Positions 18,654 to 26,816 are shown, counted from the stretch's first letter. The stretch: 64,000 nt of DNA from Haloplanus sp. GDY1 (GCF_023703775.1 NZ_CP098514.1:868001-932000), one strand, 5' to 3'. The notes: generated by a model from the letters alone, not told the origin. Made by a program: numbers and translations.

Positions 18654-19169
18654 CTACTTCATCAAGACGTATCCCACGGCGAGGAGGCTGAGGCCGACGA
18701 GGAGCCCGTAGAGGGGGTCGACGAGGGAGAGCATCGACGGCGGAACGACCCCGACGCCGAGGAACAGTCCGACGACGAGGGCGGCCAGGGCGACCGAGAG
18801 GCGATCCCTGGCCGCCGACCGCCGGTCGCGTCCGGCGATGCGTCGCTGGATTTCGGCGCCGCGGTCGGTGAGTTCGATCCGGTCCCATCCGCCCTCCGAC
18901 CGCACGAGACCCACCTGTTCCATCATGGGGAGGTGGTTCTGGTGGAGGCCGGTGTAGACGCTCTTGCGTTGGTCGTACGTGACCTCCGCGACGGGCCGGT
19001 CGTTCTCCAGTCCCGCGACCCGTTCCGCCAGCGTCCCGATGTCGATCGGATCGTCCTCCGCGGCCAGGACCTGGAGGACGTGCCGTCGTCGCTCGTTACC
19101 GAGCACCTGGTAGACGGGGTCCGAGAGGAGCGGGGCTCCCTCGGCCTCGTCCCGTTCGAGTCCTGCCAT
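18654..19169 (-). CDS. Winged-helix protein with two C-terminal membrane helices (DUF7344-like)
   Basis: A 171-residue protein. Residues ~15-110 fit a haloarchaeal winged-helix domain: VYQVLGNERRRHVLQVL is the usual opening, then a recognition segment around YTGLHQNHLPMMEQVGLV and the wing GWDRIELT. Residues ~123-142 and ~147-169 form two membrane helices. This combination is common in haloarchaea for membrane-tethered regulators of unknown signal. It lies just upstream of the giant surface-protein gene on the same strand (239-base gap) and is a candidate regulator of it. The codon two before the ATG is an in-frame TGA (19173-19175) that ends an upstream open frame. Confidence 0.75.
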   Translation of the reverse strand: MAGLERDEAEGAPLLSDPVYQVLGNERRRHVLQVLAAEDDPIDIGTLAERVAGLENDRPVAEVTYDQRKSVYTGLHQNHLPMMEQVGLVRSEGGWDRIELTDRGAEIQRRIAGRDRRSAARDRLSVALAALVVGLFLGVGVVPPSMLSLVDPLYGLLVGLSLLAVGYVLMK

Positions 19170-19497
19170 TCGTCAGAGCCCTGTCCGGTCGGGCGATCGG
19201 CGTGCGGGTCCGCCGCGCGTCGGACGGCACCCGGTGAACGGACGTGGCCACAGTCCGTCCCGAAGCCGCCGCGGTCGACGGTCCCGATCCGTCGGTTCCC
19301 CCGGTCGATCCCCCGTTCGATACGACGACCCGTCCGATCGACTTCGCGCCCGTCCCCCCGAGCGCGGACGCACACGACTCCCGACGTACTCCAGCAACCC
19401 CCGAACGCCGTCGGTCATCGATATCCCCTCTCTTCGAGCATCATGCAAAATATCCAATAATTCGGGGGCAAATTACCCTATCCCCTGCACGCGACTG

Positions 19498-19635
19498 CAC
19501 GGCCTGCACTCACGTCGGAAAACGCGGATCGTCCAGCAGACGAGCGGACGGGGGAGTTGCACAGAGCGTGATCGCTCGTTCGAACCGTGGTCCGACGGAC
19601 AGAAGCTGTCGGTTCGCCCCCGAGTGCAGGCCGTG
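19498..19635. repeat. Spaced 14-base inverted repeat
   Basis: CACGGCCTGCACTC at 19498-19511 and its exact reverse complement at 19622-19635, 110 bases apart, lie between two divergent regulator genes. They could be a looped operator pair or the stem of an RNA. Confidence 0.7.
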
Positions 19636-19690
19636 GTCTCACGGGTATAACATCGATTGAACGACACGTCGGGGGATTAATCAGGTCATA

Positions 19691-19701
19691 CTGATATTTT
19701 T
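19691..19701 (+). promoter_or_regulatory. TATA box of the HTH regulator gene
   Basis: CTGATATTTTT is centred about 28 bases before the ATG at 19724. A GAGAGGAG sequence also lies 8 bases before the ATG. Confidence 0.5.
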
Positions 19702-19723
19702 GTGCCGAGAGGAGAACCACGGA

Positions 19724-20761
19724 ATGGTCGACGCTCGCGAACTAATCGAACTGGTACTCACGCACACGGAGGTTCTGAACTCTCTGCTTTCTGCCCCGAA
19801 GACGAAGCCGGAACTCGTGGAGCAATGCGACGTCTCGCGGACGACGGTCGACCGCTGGATCAACCAACTCGAGACGGCGTCGCTCGTACACCGACCCGGG
19901 GACCGGTTCGAACTGACGCTGTTCGGTCGGGTCGTGACGCTGAAATTCAACCGCGTGCGGACGCAGTTGGGCCACCTCATCAAACTGCGTGATCCGCTGG
20001 GGACGCTGTCCGAGGAGGTGGACCTGGATCCGGAGATACTGGCGTCGGCGACCGTCTCGTTCCACGAGGGATTGGCCCCGGAACTCGCAGAGCGACTGCT
20101 GACCCACGACGGCCGCACCCGGCTGATCGCCCCACGCGTCCCGTATGTCTTTTCGATCCTCCTGTTCCGGAACCCGAATCCGGACGTCGAACTCGAAGTT
20201 CTCATCGAGGAGGGGCTGGCCTCACAACTCGACGCGTACGTCACGGACCGATACCTGCCGATGCTCTCGGTCGCCGACCTCGAGATACACGAGACGAGGG
20301 ACGTGCCGCCGTTCTGTCTCGCCCTCGTCGAACACGACGGGGGTTCGACGGTGTATTTCGTCTTCGAGGGGCCGTGGGCCGGCATGGGCGTCATCGAAAC
20401 CGACGCCCAGGAGGCCGTCGCGTGGGCGGAGGGGCTCTACGCCGAGTACCGCGACCGGACCACCGAGTACGAGTGGCCGTCGACGAACCAGCCGTTCGGA
20501 ACCCTCCCGGACCGGAGACAGTGCGTCGTCCTCCTCGAGATACTGGCCGGCAACGCCACTCACGAGACCGACGTGATGGCGCGGGGTGCCGAGGGGGACG
20601 ACGGCCGTGACGAGTCGCTCCGGGCGCTGGCCGAGGCGGGCTACGTCGAGTGGGACCGCGACACCGGAGCCATCTCCGAGGGCCCCAACTTCGACGACAT
20701 CAGACCGATACTCGAACTGATCGCGAACGATCCCGAGACGCTCCCGCCGGAGTGGCAGTGA
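19724..20761 (+). CDS. Helix-turn-helix regulator of the FilR1/DUF1724 type
   Basis: A 345-residue protein. The ATG at 19724 is chosen over an in-frame TTG eight codons earlier because of its TATA spacing and the GAGAGGAG before it. Residues ~5-65 form an ArsR-like winged helix (KPELVEQCDVSRTTVDRWI is the recognition region). The remainder fits the middle and C-terminal ligand-type domain seen in methanogen FilR1 and many haloarchaeal regulators. A second small helical module may occupy ~270-340. It is probably a DNA-binding transcription factor. It diverges from the membrane winged-helix gene and the surface-protein locus, so the 554-base gap may hold operators for both. Confidence 0.75.
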   Translation: MVDARELIELVLTHTEVLNSLLSAPKTKPELVEQCDVSRTTVDRWINQLETASLVHRPGDRFELTLFGRVVTLKFNRVRTQLGHLIKLRDPLGTLSEEVDLDPEILASATVSFHEGLAPELAERLLTHDGRTRLIAPRVPYVFSILLFRNPNPDVELEVLIEEGLASQLDAYVTDRYLPMLSVADLEIHETRDVPPFCLALVEHDGGSTVYFVFEGPWAGMGVIETDAQEAVAWAEGLYAEYRDRTTEYEWPSTNQPFGTLPDRRQCVVLLEILAGNATHETDVMARGAEGDDGRDESLRALAEAGYVEWDRDTGAISEGPNFDDIRPILELIANDPETLPPEWQ

Positions 20762-20839
20762 GGGAGCCGCCCCCGGCCGGCGTCCCGACGTCGACGACGG
20801 AGACACAACGGTCAAGTCGTCAGTGGGACTATCCCCTGT

Positions 20840-21148
20840 ATGGCAGAGAAGAAGTTCACCCTCCTCGAACTCAACCTCGGCGACGGCACCCTCCAGATCG
20901 GACCCGCGACGCTCGGCGGCGACGGGGGCGGGATCGACGGACCGGACCTCGACCTGGACCTGGACGACGACGTCGAACTCGACGACGAGGACGACGACGG
21001 CCGCTGTCCCGGCCGCACGGTCGGCAAACTGCTCGTCGCCGTCCTTCTGCTGGCGGTCGTCGCGCTGGTCGCGAAGAAGCTCCTCGGGAGCAGCGAGTAC
21101 GACGACCTGGAGGAACTCGAAGACCTCTCGGATCTGGACGAGGAGTGA
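20840..21148 (+). CDS. Small single-pass membrane protein
   Basis: A 102-residue protein. Residues 1-30 are a Gly-rich segment opening MAEKKFTLLELNL, followed by a run of Asp/Glu (35-54). A Cys-Pro-Gly turn leads to one membrane helix (~61-80, KLLVAVLLLAVVALVAKKLL) and an acidic tail (DLEELEDLSDLDEE). The acidic segments on both sides are typical of haloarchaea. I do not recognise a function. It precedes mevalonate kinase by 43 bases on the same strand but has no obvious link to that pathway. Confidence 0.7.
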   Translation: MAEKKFTLLELNLGDGTLQIGPATLGGDGGGIDGPDLDLDLDDDVELDDEDDDGRCPGRTVGKLLVAVLLLAVVALVAKKLLGSSEYDDLEELEDLSDLDEE

Positions 21149-21191
21149 GCATCCGGACACCTTAAGCGACGGCCGGTCCGTAGGGACGGGT

Positions 21192-22199
21192 ATGACGGTA
21201 TCGAGTGCGCCGGGCAAAGTGTACCTCTTCGGCGAACACGCCGTCGTCTACGGCGAACCCGCCGTACCCTGTGCCATCGAGCGGCGAGCGACGGTGACCG
21301 TCGAGACGCGGGACGACGATCACGTGCGCGTCGAGGCGTCGGACCTGAGCCTCGACGGCTTCACCGTCGAGTACGCGGGGTCGACCGGCGACCGACCGGA
21401 CGTCGACGTGCCGGCGTCGCTGGTGGACGCGGCGATGGGCTACGTCGACGCGGCGGTCGAACAGGCCCGCGAGGCCGCCGACGCGCCCGACGCCGGCTTC
21501 GACATCACCGTCGAGAGCTCGATCCCCCTCGGCGCGGGCCTGGGGTCGTCGGCAGCGGTGACGGTGGCGGGCATCGACGCGGCGACGCGAGAACTCGGCC
21601 GGGAGCTGTCGGCACGCGAACTCGCCGACTACGCCTACCGCGCCGAGTCCGCGGTCCAGGACGGCCAGGCGTCGCGCGCGGACACCTTCTGCTCGGCCGT
21701 GGGGGGCGCCGTCCGGGTCGAGGGCGACGACTGTCGCTCCATCGAGGCGCCGGACCTCCCCATCGTCGTCGGCTTCGACGGCGGTGCGGGCGACACGGGC
21801 GAACTCGTCGCCGGCGTCCGCGCGCTCAAGGAGGAGTACGACTTCGCGGCCGACACCGTCGCCACGATCGGGGACCTGGTGCGGATCGGCGAGCGGGTCC
21901 TCGACCCCGAGGCCGACGCGGGCGCCGACGACCGACTCGCGGAACTCGGCCGACTCATGAACTTCAACCACGGCCTGCTTGAGTCGCTCGGCGTCTCCTC
22001 GCGGTCGCTCGACAGCATGGTGTGGGCGGCCCGCGAGGCCGGCGCTCACGGCGCGAAGCTCACGGGCGCCGGGGGCGGCGGCTGTATCGTCGCGCTCGAC
22101 TCCACGCCGGAGACGCTGACGGCGCTCCGGTTCACGCCGGGGTGTGAGGAGGCGTTTCGCGCCGAACTCGCGACCGACGGCGTCCGGAGGGTGGAATGA
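21192..22199 (+). CDS. mvk: Mevalonate kinase
   Basis: A 335-residue GHMP kinase that phosphorylates mevalonate in archaeal lipid precursor synthesis. The start is the ATG at 21192; the open frame before it is not protein-like. Motif 1 is SAPGKVYLFGEHAVVYG (residues 5-21). The ATP loop is PLGAGLGSSAAVTVA (112-126), the catalytic Asp lies in ADTFCSAVGG (163-172, D164), and motif 3 is KLTGAGGGGCIVAL near 291-304. The stop overlaps the ATG of isopentenyl phosphate kinase by four bases, so the two steps are translationally coupled. Confidence 0.95.
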   Translation: MTVSSAPGKVYLFGEHAVVYGEPAVPCAIERRATVTVETRDDDHVRVEASDLSLDGFTVEYAGSTGDRPDVDVPASLVDAAMGYVDAAVEQAREAADAPDAGFDITVESSIPLGAGLGSSAAVTVAGIDAATRELGRELSARELADYAYRAESAVQDGQASRADTFCSAVGGAVRVEGDDCRSIEAPDLPIVVGFDGGAGDTGELVAGVRALKEEYDFAADTVATIGDLVRIGERVLDPEADAGADDRLAELGRLMNFNHGLLESLGVSSRSLDSMVWAAREAGAHGAKLTGAGGGGCIVALDSTPETLTALRFTPGCEEAFRAELATDGVRRVE

Positions 22200-22927
22200 C
22201 GACCGTCCTCAAACTCGGCGGGAGCCTCATCACCGAGAAGGACCGCCGCGAGACGCTCGACGACGACGCGCTCTCGGCCGCAGCCGACGCCATCGCCGAG
22301 GCGGAGACGGACCTCGCGCTCGTTCACGGCGCCGGGAGCTTCGGCCACCACTACGCCGAGAAACACGGCGTGAGCGTCGGCCAGGGAACGGCCGACGCGG
22401 GCGCCGCCCTCGAAATCCACGGCTCGATGACCACCCTGAACCGCTTCGTCCTCTCGCGTCTGCACGACCGGGACGTGCCCGCCCTCCCCGTCCACCCGCT
22501 CTCCGCGGGCGCCCGCGACGACGGGGCGACCCTCCGCCTCCCGCTTCCCTCCACCCGGACGATGCTCGGCGAGGGGTTCGTCCCCGTCTCCCACGGCGAC
22601 GTGATCGCACACGAGGGCCAGGGGGCGACGATCATCTCGGGCGACGAGGTGGTGGCTCGCTTCGCGACGGGGCTTTCCGCCGACCGCGTGGGGCTCTGTT
22701 CGACCGTCGACGGCGTCTACGACGCCGACGGCGAGGTGATCGACCGGATCACGTCGTTCGAGGAGGTGGCCGACGCCCTCGGCGAGAGCGACGCCACCGA
22801 CGTGACCGGCGGCATGGCCGGGAAGGTGCGCACGCTCCTCGACCTCGACGTTCCGGCGTCCGTCTTCGGCGCCGACGACCTGGCCGCGTTCCTCGACGGC
22901 GGCGAACCGGGCACGCGGATCGGCTGA
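22196..22927 (+). CDS. ipk: Isopentenyl phosphate kinase
   Basis: A 243-residue amino-acid-kinase-fold enzyme that turns isopentenyl phosphate into IPP in the archaeal alternative mevalonate pathway. Visible motifs: KLGGSLITEK near the N-terminus, GAGSFGHH with the family's catalytic His at 51, GDVI, and a C-terminal TGGMAGKV that matches the nucleotide-binding lysine region. Length fits the family. It overlaps mevalonate kinase by ATGA. The intervening enzymes (phosphomevalonate steps) are not in the window. Confidence 0.93.
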   Translation: MTTVLKLGGSLITEKDRRETLDDDALSAAADAIAEAETDLALVHGAGSFGHHYAEKHGVSVGQGTADAGAALEIHGSMTTLNRFVLSRLHDRDVPALPVHPLSAGARDDGATLRLPLPSTRTMLGEGFVPVSHGDVIAHEGQGATIISGDEVVARFATGLSADRVGLCSTVDGVYDADGEVIDRITSFEEVADALGESDATDVTGGMAGKVRTLLDLDVPASVFGADDLAAFLDGGEPGTRIG

Positions 22928-22997
22928 ACCGGCCGGCGGTCGTGGTACCACGACCCTCGCAAGCGTTATGCCCGAGACGGCTGTACGTTCGTTTGCA

Positions 22998-23192
22998 ATG
23001 GCAAACGGAACTGTTGATTTCTTCAACGACACTGGCGGCTACGGTTTCATCGAGACTGAGGATGCTGACGACGACGTGTTCTTCCACATGGAGGACGTTG
23101 GCGGTCCGGACCTCGAAGAGGGACAGGAGCTGGAATTCGAGATCGAGGACTCCCCGAAGGGTCCGCGCGCGACCAACGTCGTCCGCAACTAA
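22998..23192 (+). CDS. Cold-shock-domain protein
   Basis: A 64-residue single CSD protein. The ATG at 22998 gives the standard family start MANGTVDFFNDTGGYGFI. RNP1-like GGYGFI and RNP2-like DVFFHM are both intact. The protein is very acidic and probably a single-strand RNA/DNA-binding chaperone in the cytoplasm. A TATA-like GTTATG ends 28 bases before the start. The gene is followed by a strong hairpin (23206-23227), so it is likely monocistronic. Confidence 0.93.
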   Translation: MANGTVDFFNDTGGYGFIETEDADDDVFFHMEDVGGPDLEEGQELEFEIEDSPKGPRATNVVRN

Positions 23193-23205
23193 CTACCGAT
23201 TTCGA

Positions 23206-23247
23206 ACCGTCGCCACACGGCGACGGTCGATCACCGATTCGTTTGTT
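23206..23247 (+). terminator. Hairpin terminator after the cold-shock gene
   Basis: A perfect 9-base stem (ACCGTCGCC at 23206-23214, GGCGACGGT at 23219-23227) with an ACAC loop starts 14 bases after the stop. A T-rich stretch (TTCGTTTGTT) follows near 23237-23246. Confidence 0.55.
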
Positions 23248-23339
23248 CGAGACCTCACCCGTGTAGCGACGCGCTCGGAGCCACGGGGCCGACGCTACCG
23301 GGACGTCGCGTGGCGGCCGGGCGCGACCGGGGGCGTGAC

Positions 23340-24080
23340 CTAGGGCTCGATCCGCAACCCGTCGCGGGCGAAGCGCACGTCGCCGTCGTACCGCCCGTCG
23401 ACCGCCGCCAGCATCTCCTCGTGGCGCCCCTCCGTGTGCGGGTAGAGATGCGTCAGGTAGACCCGGCCGTAGTCGTGTCCGGCGAGGGCGTCGCCGAGTT
23501 TCGAGGGCGTGGGGTGGTTGGACACGTCGACGTCGTCGGGAAAGGAACAGTCGTGGACCAGCACGGCGGAGCCGTCCGCGAAGGCGGCCAGCCCCTCGAA
23601 GGCCTCGGTGTCGCCGCTGATCGTCAGGTCGCCCGCCTCGTCCGCGAACCGGTAGGCCAGACCGTCCACGGAGTGGCGCGTCTCGCGGGCCGACACGTCG
23701 AAGCCGGCGACCGAGAACTCGTGCGCCCCGACCTCACGCACCCGGAGGTCGACCCGGCCGTCCAGGTAGTCGAACGCCGAGAGCAGGTCGTCGAGGAGCG
23801 CCTTCGTCCCCCGCGGGCCGACGACCTCCAGGAACGCCTCGCCGGCCAGCCACCGCGCCTTCAGGAGCGCCAGGAGGTCCGAGACGTGATCCAGATGCAG
23901 GTGGGTCACCAACACGGTCGAGACGGCCTCGTACCCGGCGTCGGTGCCCGCGAGGCGGTGGAGGACGCCGGCGCCGCAGTCGACGAGGAGGCGTCGCTCG
24001 CCGCGTTCGAGCAACAGGCCGGTCTGGGCCCGGTCGGGGAGCGGCATCGCGCTCCCGGTGCCGAGGAAGGTGAGGTGCAT
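23340..24080 (-). CDS. RNase Z-like metallo-beta-lactamase-fold hydrolase
   Basis: A 246-residue protein, ATG at 24080, opening MHLTFLGTGSAMPLPDRAQT like RNase Z family members. The metal motif THLHLDHVSD is intact, followed by SGDTE with a further ligand Asp, HDCSF, and THLYPH near the C-terminus. It is shorter than tRNase Z and lacks an obvious exosite arm. It is best called an RNase Z/arylsulfatase-like phosphodiesterase of unknown substrate. Confidence 0.82.
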   Translation of the reverse strand: MHLTFLGTGSAMPLPDRAQTGLLLERGERRLLVDCGAGVLHRLAGTDAGYEAVSTVLVTHLHLDHVSDLLALLKARWLAGEAFLEVVGPRGTKALLDDLLSAFDYLDGRVDLRVREVGAHEFSVAGFDVSARETRHSVDGLAYRFADEAGDLTISGDTEAFEGLAAFADGSAVLVHDCSFPDDVDVSNHPTPSKLGDALAGHDYGRVYLTHLYPHTEGRHEEMLAAVDGRYDGDVRFARDGLRIEP

Positions 24081-24118
24081 GGTCGGCCGTGGGACGCGGG
24101 TTCGGAAAGACGTTCGGA

Positions 24119-24328
24119 TCAGGTGAAGCCGAACTCGGCGTCGACAACCTCGCCGCGGGCGTAGGACTCGCCGACGTCGGTGATTTCGACCCGTACCGTC
24201 TCGCCCAGCGACGCCTCGTCGACGAGGACGGCGAACTCCTCGACGTAGCCCACGCCGTCCCCCTCGGACCCCAGTTCCTCGATGGCGACGACGTACGTCT
24301 CGCCGGTCGTGACCGGTCGGTCGGTCAT
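24119..24328 (-). CDS. Small TRAM-domain RNA-binding protein
   Basis: A 69-residue protein made of one TRAM domain: a beta-barrel pattern from GETYVVAIEELGSEGDGVGYV to GETVRVEITDVGESYARGEV. The ATG at 24328 is used rather than one five codons upstream, because a TATA box lies about 29 bases before it. Stand-alone TRAM proteins are abundant in archaea and act as RNA chaperones or regulators. Confidence 0.9.
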   Translation of the reverse strand: MTDRPVTTGETYVVAIEELGSEGDGVGYVEEFAVLVDEASLGETVRVEITDVGESYARGEVVDAEFGFT

Positions 24329-24353
24329 GGCACCCAGTACCACACGGAGACGG

Positions 24354-24360
24354 AAATAAG
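24354..24360 (-). promoter_or_regulatory. TATA box of the TRAM gene
   Basis: CTTATTT on the minus strand, about 29 bases before the ATG at 24328. This spacing implies a leaderless transcript. Confidence 0.5.
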
Positions 24361-24382
24361 TCGCGGCGTCGACACGTCGCCG

Positions 24383-25126
24383 CTACGGCGCGAGGCGGTT
24401 CTTGCGGCCCTTCATGTGTTTCTCGTAGTGTTCGAAGGTGATGGGACACCACTCGGCGGCCAGGTCGAGGACCGACTCGGTCATCTCGCGGATCTCCCAC
24501 TGGCTGTCGGCCGCGGCGCGCATGTCCGCGACGTGCATCAGCATCCGGGCGTTCATCGACATGACGATGTTGACCTCGGTGCCGATGGGGAGGACGAAGC
24601 GGGCGTCCTCGGGCGGCATTCCCAGATCGAGGAGTTGCTGGTAGGACTCCACCGAGTTCCGGACCGTCTCCCGGAAGACGCGTTCGCGCTCCGCGACCGT
24701 CTCCTCGTCGACGGACCCGCTCGACTGGTTGCGACCGATCCAGTCCGGGTCGGTCGCCGACGGCGGCGTCACCACCATCGCCCCCTCCTCGACCTCGGCG
24801 GGGTCCACGTCGTCGAAGGAGACGTACCGCATGCTCTGGACGTCGAAGCTGACGTGGCGGTGGCGCGTGATCTGGGCCATACAGGACCGGCTGACGCCCT
24901 TGATCGCGAAGGTCGCCTGGGGGTGTTCGAACGGCCCGAAGTGGCCGTGATCCAGCAGGTGACCGATCAGCGTCCGCCGTTTCTCCTCCTCCGTCTCCCC
25001 CTCGATGCCCTCCATCGCCTCCGCGAACGAGATGTCGCCCACGAACTCCGAGAGGTAGTCGTTTCGCGCCGCCGTACAGATCACGCGCTCCGGATCGGGC
25101 GTCGCTTCGAGCAGTTGGACCTCCAT
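24383..25126 (-). CDS. thyX: FAD-dependent thymidylate synthase ThyX
   Basis: A 247-residue enzyme that methylates dUMP to dTMP using folate and reduced FAD. The ThyX signature RHRxxSxxxxSxR is present as RHRHVSFDVQSMR (residues 88-100). The ATG at 25126 (MEVQLLEATP) fits the family start; an in-frame GTG or ATG eight codons upstream is less likely given the TATA box near 25155. The substrate-binding region LPIGTEVNIVMSMNARML is also typical. It is followed by the TRAM gene (54 bases), which has its own promoter. Confidence 0.95.
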   Translation of the reverse strand: MEVQLLEATPDPERVICTAARNDYLSEFVGDISFAEAMEGIEGETEEEKRRTLIGHLLDHGHFGPFEHPQATFAIKGVSRSCMAQITRHRHVSFDVQSMRYVSFDDVDPAEVEEGAMVVTPPSATDPDWIGRNQSSGSVDEETVAERERVFRETVRNSVESYQQLLDLGMPPEDARFVLPIGTEVNIVMSMNARMLMHVADMRAAADSQWEIREMTESVLDLAAEWCPITFEHYEKHMKGRKNRLAP

Positions 25127-25150
25127 GCCTTCGTGGGGGAGCCCCCACAA

Positions 25151-25160
25151 CCTAAACGTA
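25151..25160 (-). promoter_or_regulatory. TATA-like box of thyX
   Basis: TACGTTTAGG on the minus strand, centred about 29 bases before the ATG at 25126. Confidence 0.45.
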
Positions 25161-25207
25161 CTGTTGGAGGGGCAGCGTCAAGCCCCCGGAGACGGAAGGG
25201 GCGAGCG

Positions 25208-25783
25208 ATGACCGACATCGAGAACCTGGCGGCCGGGGTGGAGGCCTTCACCAGCAACGTCTTCCTCGTCCACGGCGACCGGACGGTCCTCGTCGACGCC
25301 GGCGCCAACTTCGACGTCGTGAGCGAACTCGAGGCCCGGACCGACGGCCTCGACGCCGTCGTCCTCACCCACACCCACCGCGACCACGTGGGCAACGTCG
25401 ACGCCGTCCGCGAGGCGTTCGGCGTCGAGACGTGGGGGTACGATCCCACACAGCCAGCCGTCGACAACGAACTCCGCGACGCGGTCCGACTCGGCGACGA
25501 CGAGTTCACCGTCCTCCACACGCCGGGCCACAAGGACGACCACGTCTGCCTGTACGCGCCGGCGACGACGGTCTGTTTCGCTGGCGATCTGGTGTTCGCG
25601 AACGGCGCCTTCGGGCGGACGGACCTGGAGGAGGGGGATCGGGACGCCCTGGTCCGGAGCATCGACCTGCTCTTGGAGACGGTCGGTCCCGACCTCGCGG
25701 CGCTCCATCCGGGCCACGGCCCGAGCGTCACGGACGGCGCCTACGCGACGATAGAGCGCGCGCGACAGGCGGCGCGGCTGTAG
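25208..25783 (+). CDS. Glyoxalase II-like metallo-beta-lactamase-fold hydrolase
   Basis: A 191-residue protein with ATG at 25208 (MTDIENLAAGVEAFTSNVFLV). The metal motif THTHRDHVGN is intact, with later ligands in TPGHKDDHVC, FAGDLVF and LHPGHGPS. It lacks the extra C-terminal domain of true glyoxalase II, so the substrate (a thioester or other ester) is unknown. Its TAG is immediately followed by the convergent stop of the next gene. Confidence 0.85.
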   Translation: MTDIENLAAGVEAFTSNVFLVHGDRTVLVDAGANFDVVSELEARTDGLDAVVLTHTHRDHVGNVDAVREAFGVETWGYDPTQPAVDNELRDAVRLGDDEFTVLHTPGHKDDHVCLYAPATTVCFAGDLVFANGAFGRTDLEEGDRDALVRSIDLLLETVGPDLAALHPGHGPSVTDGAYATIERARQAARL

Positions 25784-26056
25784 CTACTCGTCGGTCCGCA
25801 GGCCGTAGTAGCCGGGGTCGTCCTCGGTCGGCGGTTCGCCGATCACGAGGTCGTCGGCGTTCGTCATCACCCAGGGCACCGCCCAGTCGACGAGGACGGC
25901 CTCCGTCCCCTCGTCGACGTCGGCGTCGGGGTCCAGCCCCTGCAACAGGCGGGCGATTTCGTCGATCGTGTACATCTGCTCGGGGTCGAGCAACTCCTCG
26001 GGCGTGTAGAACTCGCAGGGGTAGATCCCCTCGAACGCGTCCTTCGGTCTGGGCAT
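25784..26056 (-). CDS. Conserved haloarchaeal small acidic protein
   Basis: A 90-residue acidic protein. The ATG at 26056 (MPRPKDAFEGIYPCEFYTPEELL) is chosen over an upstream GTG because it opens the conserved-looking part. The central DEIARLLQGLDPDAD and C-terminal WAVPWVMTNADDLVIG segments look like a compact fold. It resembles an uncharacterised haloarchaeal family (possibly DUF5827, from memory). Function unknown. Confidence 0.7.
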   Translation of the reverse strand: MPRPKDAFEGIYPCEFYTPEELLDPEQMYTIDEIARLLQGLDPDADVDEGTEAVLVDWAVPWVMTNADDLVIGEPPTEDDPGYYGLRTDE

Positions 26057-26111
26057 GCCCGTGGATAGGGCGAGTCGCACGGTAAACGCTACCGGCTGCG
26101 GGTCGGGTGCG

Positions 26112-26117
26112 AAAAAA
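26112..26117 (-). terminator. T-tract terminator after the SOD gene
   Basis: Six consecutive T on the minus strand in GC-rich DNA, about 55 bases after the superoxide dismutase stop. Archaeal termination relies mainly on such T-runs. Confidence 0.45.
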
Positions 26118-26170
26118 TCGTGCGATCTGTCGGGCTGGAGCCGCTCTCCGCGGCCCTGCGACGATCTCGG

Positions 26171-26770
26171 CTACTCGAACAGCTCGACGGCCTGCTCGTA
26201 GCGCGCGCTCGGCTCCTCCCAGTCGACGACCTGGAAGAAGTTGTCGACGAAGTCGCCGCGGGCCGGGCCGTAGTCGTGGTAGTAGGAGTGCTCCCAGACG
26301 TCGAGCGCGAGGATGGGGTGGCTGCCCCAGAGCGCGCCCTGGTCGTGCTTGTCGACCACGACGTTGCGAAGCTGGTTGGAGAAGCTGTCGTACACCAGCA
26401 GCGCCCAGCCGCCGGCGGCGCTCGCGGCGGCCTCGAACTCGCCCTTCCAGGCCTCGTAGGAGCCGAAGTCCTCCTCGATGCGGTCGGCGAGGTCACCGCT
26501 CGGCTCGTCGCCACCCTCCGGCGACATGTTCTGCCAGAACAGGTCGTGGAGGATGTGGCCACAGCCGTTGTGGGTGACGTTCCGGATGGCACCCGCCGAG
26601 GACCCGAAGTCGCCGTCCTCGCGGTTCTCCTCGAGCGTCTCCTCGGCGCTGTTCCAGCCGTTCACGTAGCCCTGGTGGTGGGTGTCGTGGTGCCACGTCA
26701 GCACCTGCTCCGAGATGTGCGGCTCCAGCGCGTCGTAATCGTACGGGAGTGGGTCGAGTTCGTAGCTCAT
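26171..26770 (-). CDS. sod: Superoxide dismutase (Mn/Fe family)
   Basis: A 199-residue cytoplasmic enzyme that dismutates superoxide. Metal ligands are recognisable as H27 (LTWHHDTHHQGYV), H75 (HILHDLFWQNMSP), and D157 and H161 (LDVWEHSYYHDY). Length and motifs match the haloarchaeal Mn-type SOD, though metal choice cannot be proven by eye. The ATG at 26770 has GGAGGT seven bases upstream. Confidence 0.96.
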   Translation of the reverse strand: MSYELDPLPYDYDALEPHISEQVLTWHHDTHHQGYVNGWNSAEETLEENREDGDFGSSAGAIRNVTHNGCGHILHDLFWQNMSPEGGDEPSGDLADRIEEDFGSYEAWKGEFEAAASAAGGWALLVYDSFSNQLRNVVVDKHDQGALWGSHPILALDVWEHSYYHDYGPARGDFVDNFFQVVDWEEPSARYEQAVELFE

Positions 26771-26777
26771 TGGAATA

Positions 26778-26816
26778 ACCTCCACACAGACGATGTATCG
26801 GGACGCTGTTAAGCTT
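26778..26816 (-). promoter_or_regulatory. Promoter and ribosome-binding site of the SOD gene
   Basis: The minus strand has GCTTAACAG (TATA-like, 26808-26816) and then a consensus GGAGGT (26778-26783) seven bases before the ATG. Unlike most genes here, this transcript should carry a short leader with a Shine-Dalgarno sequence. Confidence 0.45.

Larger units (their letters stand above)
19170..19723. other. 554-base divergent intergenic region
   Basis: This separates the membrane winged-helix gene (left) from the HTH regulator (right). It holds an AT-rich minus-strand promoter-like segment (19444-19463), a perfect 14-base inverted repeat (19498-19511 and 19622-19635) and the TATA box of the right gene. 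A weak minus-strand open frame runs 19418-19173 (81 residues, ATG preceded by GAGGGG). It is in frame with the winged-helix gene but stops at a TGA two codons before its ATG. Its Arg/Pro-rich composition argues against a real protein. No tRNA was found. Confidence 0.6.

Noticed and set aside
19560-19640. Sequences such as GTTCGAAC and GGTTCGCC that resemble tRNA T-loops.
   Set aside because: Flanking bases do not pair into a T-stem, and no acceptor stem or anticodon arm can be drawn.
20823-21191. N-terminal extension of mevalonate kinase in the longer open frame.
   Set aside because: The residues before 21192 are Ser/Arg/Thr-rich antisense-like sequence and overlap the small membrane protein gene in another frame; family members start at MTVSSAPGK.
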